From Peronospora farinosa (taxonomy: Eukaryota > Oomycota > Peronosporomycetes > Peronosporales > Peronosporaceae), in contig CANTFK010000239.1 of the NCBI GenBank assembly GCA_947646735.1, positions 402,782-466,781 of the forward strand: a stretch of 64,000 nt of DNA, in the 5' to 3' direction. The translations under genes and the position numbers were made by a program. Below the pieces are notes generated by a model, which did not search any database, was not told the origin of the DNA, and was given only the letters and a program-made list of their open reading frames with translations. Within the stretch, counting starts at the first letter, position 1. Each line of letters opens with the position of its first letter. Shown here piece by piece: positions 10,832-21,127 of the stretch.

Positions 10832-12364
10832 ATGGAGCTGGACCTGAATTCGCGCAACGTTAAGTGGAATCGCGAGCAAAACAAGCGACGCGAGCAGATC
10901 AAGCGCAAGATTGAAAAAGAACGTCGGGATCGTGCAGTGGCCGCCAAAGCTCACGAAGAATTGGAGAAGATGCAGCAACAAAAGCGCGTGGAGCGCAACG
11001 CGGAACTCGAGCGGCAGGAGCAGCAGGCGCTTGAGGAGCAGCGGATTACGGGTGGCATTAAGTACTTACAACAGCTAAGACCCGTTCCTACGTCTGAAGA
11101 TGGCGACAAGATTACGCTGCCAGTGTCGGCGTTGGAGGAGCTCAACCCACAGAACGCCTTGGAGCTCGGCGTGTTCACGTTCGAGCTGTCGTTCGAGGAT
11201 CAGTACGTCTCACAAACGAGTGGAGAGACTACGATAAAGAGACAGACACACGCAGGAGTGCTCGAGTTTGTGGCGGACGAAGGAACGGTGGGGATTCCAC
11301 CAAAAGTCGCTGCGTCGCTGTTTAAATATGCTACAGAGATACCAGGCAGCATTCAGGTGCGCTTCGTACGGTTGGAGAAGGGAACATTTGCGAGTCTGCA
11401 GCCGAGAGGAAATGGATTTCGTGATCGTCAGATTGACTTTAAGCACATGCTGGAGCGCTCGCTGAAGACGCACACCACTCTGACGGAGGGTGACGTCCTG
11501 TTCATCCGACATGGCAAAGAGACGTTCGAAGTGCTCGTATCGAGATTGAAACCTGAGCGAGCTATTAACATTCTCAACACAGACCTTGAAGTGGATATGA
11601 TCCCATGCGAAGCTGTAATAAAGGCGAAAGAAGCCGAGAAGCAAATGGATGAAGAGGCGGCGCGTATTGTGGCACTGGCGCAAGAAAAGGAGCGGTGGAA
11701 AGCAAACAAGATGGCGACTTTGGTACCGGAACCTGATGCAGACGAACGCCCATTGGTGAAAGTGGTGGTCAAAATGCCTGATGGACAGGCAACTCGCCGG
11801 TTCTTACACTCATCTCCGCTACGCAACGTGTTTAATTTCGTCGAGGCACTTACAGGCGAGGACGCTCGGCTTTTTCAGCTGGCGGCTACATACCCACGTC
11901 GACTCTTTGGCGTAGAAGAAGCTGAGAAGACGCTGCAAGAAGTTGGTTTAAACGGCCGACAAGAAGCTCTATTTGTTGAGAGACTGGCAGCAGCTGAGGT
12001 TTGTAATGAACTTGTCACTACGGACAAAGCATTGCATGCAGATCATGCATCAGTTGCTCGGCCCCGAACGCAATTACCCGGTGTATGGGATGAAGCTCGA
12101 CAGATTTTGGAAGAGTGGCTTGATGAAAGTATGCACACAATAGTGGTTCCTGCAATTCATGCCATGGAGCCTGTTATTTCTGTCACGCAGTCTGCGGACC
12201 AAGAGATTAAATGGCAGGCCCAGTTGAGCGAGCTAGAGCAGATGGGTTTCATGAATCGATCGCTGAATATTAAAGTGCTGGAAAGATATCAGGGTCGCTT
12301 GCTACGCGTTGTGAATTTTCTTTCTGAAATGGTGACTGCAAGTGTCGACAGCGGCGAAGATTGA
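10832..12364 (+). CDS. Coiled-coil/UFD1-like/UBX/UBA protein
   Basis: A 510-residue intronless protein of the ubiquitin/p97 system. Residues 10-75 are a strongly charged Lys/Arg/Glu/Gln helix, probably a coiled coil. Residues ~93-255 resemble the UFD1 double-psi barrel fold (ITLPVSALEELNP, TVGIPPKVAASLF, VRFVRLEKGTFASLQP). Residues ~305-385 form a UBX domain (VVVKMPDGQATRRF, then the hydrophobic LFQLAATYPRRLFGVEEAEK region), expected to dock on p97/Cdc48. Residues ~464-500 look like a UBA ubiquitin-binding domain (LEQMGFMNRSLNIKVLERY). Inference: an adaptor presenting ubiquitinated clients to Cdc48. It overlaps nothing and has a good core promoter. Confidence 0.85.
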   Translation: MELDLNSRNVKWNREQNKRREQIKRKIEKERRDRAVAAKAHEELEKMQQQKRVERNAELERQEQQALEEQRITGGIKYLQQLRPVPTSEDGDKITLPVSALEELNPQNALELGVFTFELSFEDQYVSQTSGETTIKRQTHAGVLEFVADEGTVGIPPKVAASLFKYATEIPGSIQVRFVRLEKGTFASLQPRGNGFRDRQIDFKHMLERSLKTHTTLTEGDVLFIRHGKETFEVLVSRLKPERAINILNTDLEVDMIPCEAVIKAKEAEKQMDEEAARIVALAQEKERWKANKMATLVPEPDADERPLVKVVVKMPDGQATRRFLHSSPLRNVFNFVEALTGEDARLFQLAATYPRRLFGVEEAEKTLQEVGLNGRQEALFVERLAAAEVCNELVTTDKALHADHASVARPRTQLPGVWDEARQILEEWLDESMHTIVVPAIHAMEPVISVTQSADQEIKWQAQLSELEQMGFMNRSLNIKVLERYQGRLLRVVNFLSEMVTASVDSGED

Positions 12365-12463
12365 TCTTAATTAGCAGCAAACAAATGACACTTACCTGAA
12401 TTGCAACTGCTAAAACATGCTCGCGTTCAAAAAGGAGCGAGGCAATGGCTCTCCATTATTGTT

Positions 12464-13354
12464 TTATTGTCCCAGGAAGCCAACGCGCTCTACTCTGCGT
12501 CCTGCTTTGACGTCTCTGTCTCTCTGCTCGCGCAGAGCTTCCTGCAGCAGCTTAAATAGCTCTTTCGATCGTGCGCACGCCTCATCAATCATCTGCTGCA
12601 TCTCCTCGATTTCAATGGCACCCATTCCACTCTTTTGAACACCGCAGACACTTCCCTCAGGATTCACGGCCACACTCATTTGTGCTGTCGTGCACAGCTC
12701 CTCCTCCTGTAGCGGGTCCGTGATAAAGTAATCGCCAATCTTACTAAGTGTCACGCAAATAGGCCAATGCTGAGCCGTCATGAGCTTACCAGCTGCAGGA
12801 TCCGTGTCCACCTCGATAGTTTTGTCCTCACCTTCCACGCCCACAAGACGCACGGACGGAAAGACCGTGTCGTTAAGTGCCGTGTAAATGGCCATGGAAA
12901 TGACGTCTGGCAAGTTTCCACTGGACTCAAATACCATCACGTCAATACTAATGGACCATACACTCTCTCCTGGAATAATACAGTACTTTTCGAGCTCAGT
13001 ATTAGAGCACGAGCACAACAGACGTGTCATGAGCTGCGATAGTTCCACATTCAATTCATCTACAGCGCGTCCATAGAGTTTGGCCGAGACCGAAGGACAA
13101 CAGGAAACAGCGACGTGGACAATACCAGCGTTCGGGGATTCAGGCAAAGGAGAAACTACTTCCAATTTGACAGAAGCTAAAACATCGGTACCCGATGATT
13201 CAAGCGACGCACGAGCTGAGCCATTCGACTGTGCAAGCAACGAGGTTTCTAGTGTTAAACTTCGATAAGAAAGACGATCCCGTCCGTCCGCACGCACATC
13301 AGCGGCGACACCCTCGACAATGTACCTTTTCTCGGATGAGCTCACCTTTAGCAT
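12464..13354 (-). CDS. RRP42: Exosome complex subunit RRP42 (EXOSC7)
   Basis: A 296-residue member of the RNase PH-like ring of the RNA exosome, which processes and degrades RNA in nucleus and cytoplasm. Signatures include EKRYIVEGVAADVRADGR at the N-terminus, the conserved DVLASVKLEV strand, the GESVWSISIDVMVFESSGN region and LPDVISMAIYTALNDT. The family is a structural, non-catalytic ring subunit in eukaryotes. The start at 13354 (MLKVSSSEKRY) was chosen because family similarity begins directly after it; the frame remains open upstream to 13456, with another ATG at 13408. The C-terminus is a helix rich in Glu, Arg and Lys. Convergent with the UBX gene, with 99 bp between stop codons. Confidence 0.88.
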   Translation of the reverse strand: MLKVSSSEKRYIVEGVAADVRADGRDRLSYRSLTLETSLLAQSNGSARASLESSGTDVLASVKLEVVSPLPESPNAGIVHVAVSCCPSVSAKLYGRAVDELNVELSQLMTRLLCSCSNTELEKYCIIPGESVWSISIDVMVFESSGNLPDVISMAIYTALNDTVFPSVRLVGVEGEDKTIEVDTDPAAGKLMTAQHWPICVTLSKIGDYFITDPLQEEELCTTAQMSVAVNPEGSVCGVQKSGMGAIEIEEMQQMIDEACARSKELFKLLQEALREQRDRDVKAGRRVERVGFLGQ

Positions 13355-13626
13355 TGAAAAAGTTGGTAAACTATTGGTTGTGACTGGGCAAAACGGTCTT
13401 AAAACCATGCTCTTTAAGTGTATTATAATGCTAAAAAATAGGAGGTTTTGTAACATTTAGTTGCGAGATAAGTACGATTGTTGCAATCAATCGACAACAG
13501 ATAAAGACGCTCGGCATGGATCGTAAAGTCCTTTGTTCTGTATATTTTTCGTATTGCGTATTCGTTTGGTTCTTCTTGACTTCTACACGATGCTTGCCAA
13601 TTGTAACCCTCGCGTATCTACGATCG

Positions 13627-15855
13627 CTATAGATTTTTCCGGCGAATGTAACCGCTAGAGCTGAAGGCAGGCTTGCAAACGTATCGCCTTCCGATGGAAC
13701 GGAACTTACCCTTTTTCAAGATGAGGTATCCTATCACGGTAAAAAGCACGAATGCTGCAATGACACCGTCACGCACACGAGTCGCTACCGGCAATTCCAG
13801 GCGCATACTGAGTGACACACTGATAACTGCGAGCGTAGCCAATGCTGCCTCCATCATCATGTTCAAAAGACTGTGCTGCTGCTGGAAAGTAAATGGCGAC
13901 TCATCCCGCTTATCCGGTGTGAAGTTTCCAACAAGCAAATCAAACGAATCCTGGCGAATGCCGTCCGAGTAATTGTTGAGATAATAACGAGTCACCGAAT
14001 TGACGCCGTCTTGCAGAGCTCCTGCAATCGTCCGTCGTCCTGTGCGCGTAAAGTCTGTCTTTAGTGCACCCGTGCCAGCATACATTCTGCTCACATAGTC
14101 TGCGTTGTCGGCCCATGCATTTTTAAAAACGACCTCAAAACTCTTGTAAGGTGAATCCAGCACACTATTACACTTGTCATTTCCGGTGCTAGACGGGTAG
14201 AGCTGTAATGCCATAAGTACCGTACGCCGCGCAAAGAGACTCATCACCACATTCGTACGATCTAGATTGTCCATGCAGTTTACACGAAAGACACCGCGCT
14301 GGCGTGAGAGAAGTTGTCCTTCACCGTTACACTCAAACCATCCATACTGCGTGAACTGTTCCTCTACCTCTGTCATGAGCTTGGATAGGTTATGCCATGC
14401 CATCTTACGGCACTCGTGGTGAAAGTCGAACCACACGTACGCAATAGGCTCTGCAAAAAGCTGTGAAATCGACGTAGGCGCGAATGGAACACTTATTTGC
14501 GGCAGTGGTTCCTCTCTTGCGGGAAGCGATATTGATGTCTGCAAAGTCGAAACACTAGGCGGTCTAATTACTTTGTCAATGCTAGCTGTGGACGCATTGG
14601 TAGGTGATCCTGCAGCAGAACCTCCTCCATTCGATGCTGCAAATCCATTGCTTCCGTTCGATTCCGGTGCAGCGGATAGCGAGAACGACATGCTTTTGCT
14701 TTGACGAGGCGACATGGCGTGAAACGCAGGAGAAGCAGATAACGGCATCGGTGGTGCCGCCGAAGACCCTACGGAGCTGGTTCCATCGCCTGATTTTGAG
14801 AGCTGGTTGTACTTCTTAACGTATTTACCGAATGCCGAGCCGAGTTGTGCTTGATCGCGTACTGTAGCACTTTTGCCGGCCTTGTCAATGAGGTTTACAC
14901 ACGTAATGTGCCCATATCGCTGGATGAGGTTGTCCATATGTGCACGAAAAGCCAATTCATTCCAATCCACAACACTCGTGTGTCCCGAGAAGGCGTAGCG
15001 CGTCCGCGGCATGTACTTCAAAGTGACCATCTGGTCCCAATACAGAGGAATACTACCTCGGACCTGCACGTACGAGCAGATGCCCCTTGTTGGTTTAACC
15101 AGTAGCATTTCCGTCTCAGCAAAATTAGCCACACATCCGTCTTTATCAATGCCTCGTACATTAAATCGAGTACCTACACGTCTCCAACTCCGTCTCGTAA
15201 AGAATAAAATATCGCAGCGTTGGCCATTGACGTCGCACTTCTTAATGACTTTTACAAAGCCCGAAATGACTGGTACAATCCAGTCACTGAGCTCCAAGTC
15301 AATGAAATTGCCCAACACAGGCTTATTCCAAAAGAAATCTTCCTCTGCACGTACATACAATGGCGACTGACGTTGTGCTGCTGATGAAGACGACGCTGAC
15401 GCCCGTTTTTGGGCCGACAGAGTCAGATCCAAGTCGTAGCTAAAGTAAAAAGTGCGTGAGGTTAGTGCTGACGTAAGCATACGGCAGTATTCGCGCTCAT
15501 CTTGCTTCTCTCGAGTACTAGCGTGTTTAAAGAAGCTCTGATGAGCAGCGATGCTTACAGGCAGCAGTCTTAGCTCCAGAACGCAGTAAATCTTTTCACT
15601 ATTTGGTCCCGAGCCCACGACACGTGAATCCGTTACGACCGCTAAGTATGGACCGCTAAGTAGAGTATACACTCCGTATACTACGTGTATAGACACGGTA
15701 GTGACGTCTTCACTGGGCTGCACAACACTGGCCTCTAGTTGCTGGATATCGACGCCGCCAGTCGACGCATTGGTTGACAATCGCAGCCATGGACCAGCGC
15801 CTGCACGGCAGTCTTCTAGCAGCAACTCCGTTCGCTCTTCATACGCTTTAAACAT
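13627..15855 (-). CDS. SAC1-type phosphoinositide phosphatase
   Basis: A 742-residue intronless protein. It carries the full SAC domain with the catalytic Cys-x5-Arg loop RVNCMDNLDRTNV (Cys527, Arg533), preceded by typical SAC blocks such as YFSYDLDLT, FFWNKPVL and SIPLYWDQ. Two hydrophobic segments lie near residues 660-705, as in Sac1p of the ER/Golgi, which hydrolyses PI4P and other monophosphates. A Ser/Ala/Asn-rich low-complexity insert of about 80 residues sits between the regulatory and catalytic halves and is not typical of the family. The standard loop reads CxDCLDRT; here the third position after Cys is Asn (CMDNLDRT), a modest change outside the Cys and Arg. ER-membrane location is inferred from the C-terminal helices. 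Confidence 0.92.
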   Translation of the reverse strand: MFKAYEERTELLLEDCRAGAGPWLRLSTNASTGGVDIQQLEASVVQPSEDVTTVSIHVVYGVYTLLSGPYLAVVTDSRVVGSGPNSEKIYCVLELRLLPVSIAAHQSFFKHASTREKQDEREYCRMLTSALTSRTFYFSYDLDLTLSAQKRASASSSSAAQRQSPLYVRAEEDFFWNKPVLGNFIDLELSDWIVPVISGFVKVIKKCDVNGQRCDILFFTRRSWRRVGTRFNVRGIDKDGCVANFAETEMLLVKPTRGICSYVQVRGSIPLYWDQMVTLKYMPRTRYAFSGHTSVVDWNELAFRAHMDNLIQRYGHITCVNLIDKAGKSATVRDQAQLGSAFGKYVKKYNQLSKSGDGTSSVGSSAAPPMPLSASPAFHAMSPRQSKSMSFSLSAAPESNGSNGFAASNGGGSAAGSPTNASTASIDKVIRPPSVSTLQTSISLPAREEPLPQISVPFAPTSISQLFAEPIAYVWFDFHHECRKMAWHNLSKLMTEVEEQFTQYGWFECNGEGQLLSRQRGVFRVNCMDNLDRTNVVMSLFARRTVLMALQLYPSSTGNDKCNSVLDSPYKSFEVVFKNAWADNADYVSRMYAGTGALKTDFTRTGRRTIAGALQDGVNSVTRYYLNNYSDGIRQDSFDLLVGNFTPDKRDESPFTFQQQHSLLNMMMEAALATLAVISVSLSMRLELPVATRVRDGVIAAFVLFTVIGYLILKKGKFRSIGRRYVCKPAFSSSGYIRRKNL

Positions 15856-16080
15856 TTTATGGGATGGCGAAGAGCGACGAAGATGGATTTGAGGTGAGAT
15901 GAAGGGGGGAAGTCGATAAAAATACAGGTGAGTTGATGTTTTCTACTAATATTCGATATATTGCAATCTTTAATAATAAAAATGAACATTATCAAGTCAT
16001 ATAGGCTTATATCTATGAAAGACCTGTTAAAACTACAATGTATACGGCCAAAAAGATCGCCATAGTGTTCAGCCTGTCGT

Positions 16081-16260
16081 TCAATTGTCGTCCGTATACA
16101 AAAAACCTTCTATTATCAGACGTTTTAAGTAATATTTTTTTATGTTAGTTAATGGTACTTTTAAAGTCACCCACTGTAGATTGTCGAATTGCGACCGAGC
16201 CACGCTGTCGTCCTGCACCAATTGTCCAATTATTATAAATACGTCTGAGTAATCTGCCAT
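16081..16260 (-). CDS. Short uncertain open frame downstream of the CUE gene
   Basis: A 59-codon frame (MADYSDVFIIIGQ...) between the CUE gene stop and the SAC1 promoter region. No family recognised. It could be chance, or a 3' exon of the CUE gene in another isoform. Confidence 0.15.
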   Translation of the reverse strand: MADYSDVFIIIGQLVQDDSVARSQFDNLQWVTLKVPLTNIKKYYLKRLIIEGFLYTDDN

Positions 16261-16315
16261 TGTTGTTGCCCCAGTGGCGTGTCGGGCGATATTCAACCCA
16301 TCCGCGGCGTTCCCT

Positions 16316-17008
16316 TTAACGATGGTGCTTCGCCATGTGGCGCTTTCGTGCACCAAAAGACTTGACACCGCGCTCCAGCTCGTAAGCCGGTAGTGCGAGG
16401 TCGCTCTCCGTCTTCTTCAACGTCTTGCGTGTAGCAGTGTGCTCCACGATAGAAAGGCGCGACAGTAGCGCCGGCTGTAGTTTTTTTGGGCTCGTTGCTG
16501 CCACTGATGGCGTTGCCACAGGTGCCATCTGCAGCACGTCAGCAAAGGTGCGGACCTTCTCTCCGTTCTTGTCCACGACCTCCCAATCATCCTGGATCAC
16601 AACCCACGCATCGGTGCCATTGTTAACGGCCGCCACCTCGCTCCAGTCCTCCTCGTCTGCGAGATCGGACGCAGCGTCTTCATCCGCATGCAGGTCCACG
16701 AACAACAGCTCCGTAGGATCCTGCGTGCGCGCAGCAGCAGCCATCGGCTCCCGCGTCAAGTCGCCTAACATGGCAGCAGCCACATCCTCACGGTAATTGG
16801 CAGCCACCAGCACGTCTCGACGCACATCCATAGCAACCGACGGAAAAAACTCGCCCAGCACGTGCAGCTTTTGTTTGCTGGCCATTGTATCGATGGGGCG
16901 CATGCGACGCATAGTAGCAAACGCCTCCGTAGTGTCCATCTCGTCAATGAGCCAGCGCTTGGCTGCCCGAAGGCTTGTGCTCTTGCGTGCGTAGTAGCTC
17001 GCCATCAT
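16316..17008 (-). CDS. CUE-like domain protein of unknown role
   Basis: A 230-residue intronless protein. Residues ~46-90 (KLHVLGEFFPSVAMDVRRDV, then VAAAMLGDL) match the three-helix CUE/UBA-like pattern, with the Phe-Pro after helix 1 and the Leu of helix 3, so it may bind ubiquitin. The middle is acidic (Asp/Glu-rich, ~110-135), followed by two Trp-containing motifs (DAWVVIQDDWEVVDKNGE). The C-terminus is basic and ends in an RKRHMAKHHR cluster. Two ATG codons are adjacent at the start. The CUE assignment is by pattern; the rest is unrecognised. Confidence 0.6.
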   Translation of the reverse strand: MMASYYARKSTSLRAAKRWLIDEMDTTEAFATMRRMRPIDTMASKQKLHVLGEFFPSVAMDVRRDVLVAANYREDVAAAMLGDLTREPMAAAARTQDPTELLFVDLHADEDAASDLADEEDWSEVAAVNNGTDAWVVIQDDWEVVDKNGEKVRTFADVLQMAPVATPSVAATSPKKLQPALLSRLSIVEHTATRKTLKKTESDLALPAYELERGVKSFGARKRHMAKHHR

Positions 17009-18901
17009 TAATGTGAAAGTCTAAATGTCACCTGTTACGACCAGGGATAAATTGAGAATGAGGGTTGAGATGGGACCGAGTTGCCGTGCAGGTCTAAGTC
17101 GAAGTTTCTAGCGGCTGGGCGAAAAGCCGCAGAAGCCTACGTCGCGTGTGTCAGAGACTCAGAAAGAATATCATGTTGAGCAGGGTATAAGAAGTAATAG
17201 ATTTCAATCATATGCCATAGCTAATGGATGTTTCTCTTAACTCTATTAAGTATGTAAAATGTGTGTATTCGAGGTGTGCTAGTCACAGTGCCAGAAGAAC
17301 AAAGGCAACAGCCGTTGTTTACACTGCAGTGCCAATGGACGACCCGTCGGACAGCTTCTCCGACGGCATACGACGCGGTAAACACGTCGTCGGAGTTTGG
17401 TGAGTGGGCTTGACAAAATTCCAGTCGCTCCACTTCAAACGACACAGCACATCTTCAACGAAACGACACAGTTTACATCTTCAACGACCATGACCGACTA
17501 GGGTAATGTCATCTGAATGTCGTTCGTACGTTATCGAGATTCTCTTAAATTAAACAAACTAACGAGAATATATTTGCTTCCTGTGTGACGTATCACATCG
17601 TTCGCCGCTTAGTTATCACTCTGGTCCTACCCTTTTTGATTGTGCTGATGAACTTGGTAGATAATTGGCAGCCTCGTATGAAAAAGGCATTACAAGCCGT
17701 CGTCCTCGCTCTTGATTCCAATCTCCTAGCAGCTACTAAGTGTCACCATCACTCTCGCGTATAAACCCGCACATTTACGTGAATCAAATACCACAATGCA
17801 TTGGAGACACCTTATTTTGTGTTACTGCAGCGTCCTGGGTGCGTATAGGGAGATAAAGTTGCACTCGATGGCCATACGATGCATCTACACACAGCACAAA
17901 GAAATTCTAGGAGAGAATACTGTCTCATCATAATTGCAGCGCTATCTGGAGCTCTGGGATCAATTAATGTATAGTGGGCTTGATTTACGATATGATTATG
18001 TACGAGAGGGTTCTGCCACTATAATTTGAAAAAGAATCAGCGAGAGTCGCAGCAGGTTATAAGCGCTACATAATTCAGGTGGGAATTTGTTGGCAAACTT
18101 AGAATTGAAAGCGAAGATACGCATCTATATGCAGCTTGTATTCGAAACCCTAGGAAATCTCGCCGACAAGACCAATCAGCACAAGGAAACTGTAAGCTAT
18201 CCAACGTGCTGTCGGCCTTGGAATGAAGAGCAAAGAGCAATAGTCAGGATTCAAATGCTGTGCAGAAAACAAGGATACGAGCAGACTGCTCATTAGTGGA
18301 TTTAGGCCGCGATTCTGTCGTCGCTTTTGCTGGGCATAATTGCGTGATCGTTTTGATATTACTGTTTTACGAAGTAATGGGTTTACTTGCTTTGCAACTA
18401 CAAATTTGAGACGTTGCAGCCAACTGCAACTTTGCGGTCACGACTTGTGCTGAGTACGTTCGCTGGCAAGGTTTTTTGACGACTTTTGATGTGCACTAAT
18501 GTATTGAGGCTGCTTCGCACGACAAACTTATAGTCTATGCTCACAGAGCATATTGACTACGCTGGTGACGCACCCAATATGGGTTGAAGTGCTGATCACC
18601 GGAACACACAGCGCTTAAACTTTCTCGGTCAAGAAGTGTCTTTATGTAGAAGCGCTCATTATTTGACTTGGACTTGTCCTGATTATTGCAAGTACCGTAA
18701 CAACTTTTGATTTGGAATACGCAAGGTAGATGTTATCCAGATGGTCATCAAATGGCTCAACAAACGCATCAAAACAGATTGTAAGTCTTCCTCATCTCCG
18801 CCACTCTTCTGTCCTCTTCTCTACAATGCGGTAAACATCCCAATTTCACAAAATACGCCCACATTGTCTTGTCCAACGTCGCTGCGTCGACGTGAGCGCA
18901 A
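17009..18901. other. Gene-free interval
   Basis: About 1.9 kb. Only short frames (up to about 75 codons) are present, such as 17221-17445 minus and 18087-18296 plus, none with recognisable features. No repeat or RNA gene seen. Confidence 0.45.
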
Positions 18902-19958
18902 TCACTCTGCCTTGGGAGCACGACGGTGTTTAAGATTGCTGGTGTCAGACGCCTCGAGCAACTTCTTTGGCTTCTCTACTTCCTCCACGTCCTTTTCGCC
19001 TTCCGAGTCACTGCGGATATCCTTCTCGACGTTACCGTCACCCAGTGCCTTGATCACCATCTGGACGATCAGTATGCCCCAGTAAACGTGCAGCACAAGC
19101 AGCAGGCACAAGAAACCGAGCCAGATGATCCATGTCCAGTACCACACAGAAGCTTCAATTCCAGCGAAGCTGCCAGCCTCAATGATTCGCACAATCAAAT
19201 CGCGGTATGCAAACGCATAGGCACTGTGCAAAATATTGTACGAATAAAAGAACCAGCGCACGAAAAACCACACGAATGCAAAGAGACCAAAAAAAACGTT
19301 GGCCACTGTCTCCCACTGCAGGTACACAAACACCTTGGCTGCAAACACACAACAAAGCACCATAGACGTTATTCAATTATATATTGCATGCATACATATA
19401 GAGTAGGAAGGACGCTACAAACATACCGGTCTCCAGCAACAGGTCGTTTACATCGTGGATCATGAGCACGCAGAGGCCAATTTTAGTGAGGTCAACATAG
19501 TACGAGAAAAGCATGAGCGAAATGGTGGCAAAGTGGTGCACAAGCATTTCAGCGTTATCTTTGCGCTTGATTGTGTAATGTTTGTTTGTAATGTTGAGCA
19601 TAAAGTCAATGCTCTGGAGCCAATAGCTTAGGTAGATCATGTAGTACCAGCGCAGCCCCTCGCTGGCCACGTGCGGAAAGTCTTTAAAATACTCCTCCTT
19701 GTTGAGAAACCACGTCTCATTCCAACCAACGTAAAGGCCGAGAATGTGGAAGGCACCTACTGCCGCATTCTTATAGAGCGACTCACGCATCTTATCCTTT
19801 TTCTCTTGGGTTAACCAGCCTTTGCGCAGCATGTACTGGACTGTCGGTTCAATAAACAACCTGTCGACGATGCAGTGATACACGTACAGATTAATCAAGG
19901 CGACGCCGAAGCGCATGGCCTCTGTCGTGGGATTGCACTCGGTCAAATAGCACGGCAT
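18902..19958 (-). CDS. Ceramide synthase (TLC/LAG1 family, one intron)
   Basis: Exons 19427-19958 and 18902-19338 on the minus strand, joined across an 88-nt intron (GTATGT...GCAG), encode 322 residues. It is a polytopic ER enzyme that N-acylates sphingoid bases with fatty acyl-CoA. The Lag1 motif is intact: MLVHHFATISLMLFSYYVD with His141-His142, and MIHDVNDLLLETAK with His168-Asp169; the splice junction completes ETAKVFVYL. Several hydrophobic helices surround it. The C-terminal ~45 residues are charged and cytosolic, as in other family members. The start at 19958 (MPCYLTECNP) was chosen as the first good ATG before the homology; an in-frame ATG-less extension reaches 20033. An upstream exon cannot be excluded because CTAG precedes the start. 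Confidence 0.88.
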
Positions 19959-20079
19959 GGCTAGATGTATGAAGGTTGTGGGGTTTTGTACTATGATATA
20001 CAATTTAATAGACTTGTAGGTTGTGTAAATCAATCAATCACTACTTGTACCATGTAACGAATGTTGACCCCCAAGTGTT

Positions 20080-20407
20080 CTAACTAACGGAGAGCAAGGG
20101 GTAGGAGACCTACATTGAGATTAAAATCGTCATCCGTGACACCACTTCAACTTAGGCTGCAGGGCCTCTCATATAGTATAATGCTATGCATACCTTAACA
20201 GGATCATACGCATGACTGGACAAATGGTGCAGTAGACATGAGGGTATCCAAGTGAAGCCAATGTCCAGCACTGTCTCTTTCCCGTGATGCTGCATACCGT
20301 GCTGCACATGACTTAACCAACAGAAACGATCTCAGATCATTGTGCCACTGTCTTTGACTTACACGTCCTTTAGTTGAAGTTGCTACACTAGTCACGTTAC
20401 CAGCCAT
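20080..20407 (-). CDS. Possible small spliced gene, 60 residues
   Basis: Three candidate exons, 20363-20407, 20194-20301 and 20080-20109, all joined in phase 0 by good splice signals (GTAAGT...CAG, GTATGC...TAG), give a continuous 60-codon frame starting MAGNVTSVATSTKGR and containing VLDIGFTWIPSCLLHH. No family recognised. The coherent phases argue for a gene; the tiny size argues for caution. It may instead be part of a longer, partly decayed gene. Confidence 0.3.
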
Positions 20408-21127
20408 TAATCCGATTCACCGTCATGTTAAACCACATACGTTCGCAGCTCCTTACGTGTCCTAATGGCTTCATTTCTTTCTTCTTCTCCTTTAAACATC
20501 CATACCATCTGTAGTATTTATTCGTCCGCAGTCACTTCAGCTCGGTACGGGCGCTCTGTCGGTATGCAAAAAGCTGCAGCGACGGTCCCAAACACGCAAC
20601 CTGCGTTTGCAGGCCACACATCATTGTGCAGGTGTTGCGTTGAGCACCCTCCGTGTCGTTGCTGCTTCATGAGTCGGCTTTGTGCCAGGACACAATTATT
20701 CTCGCGACTGCAGTGCGTGTCTGAAGACTGCTAGTGGTGTGACATTGATCTGATTTGTCTAATCTTTCCAACACAGGAGGGACCGACAACGGGTATGTCG
20801 ACATCAAGTGGGATGCAAAAGGACATGATCGTCAAGGATGCAAAAGGACATGATCGCTAAGGTCGATTCTAACAAGGATAGCAAGTTAAACAGCGAAGAT
20901 GCCAAGCTGTAATATTGGAAAATGCTCAAGATTATAAAGACTAACCTGCCTTCGTCCATGGACTCCACCATTGGGTTTGCGCTCGGCATTTACTGTTCGT
21001 AGATGCGGTCTCTGCAAGCCAATACTTGTTACCTCCCTCAACGTGTCATCCTGAGCACAGACAGCAACATGATGATGTACCGTCCTGATAATATATTCAT
21101 CGCATTGATATAGAAATGTTTTCTGCT
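20408..21127. other. Intergenic, no supported gene
   Basis: An 89-codon, Cys-rich plus-strand frame (20465-20734) exists but has no signal peptide pattern I trust and no family. A short direct repeat (about 19 bp, CAAAAGGACATGATCG...) occurs at 20816-20860. Nothing else seen. Confidence 0.4.

Noticed and set aside
20465..20734. 89-codon Cys-rich frame as a possible effector
   Set aside because: No convincing signal peptide and no RxLR or similar motif in the expected position.
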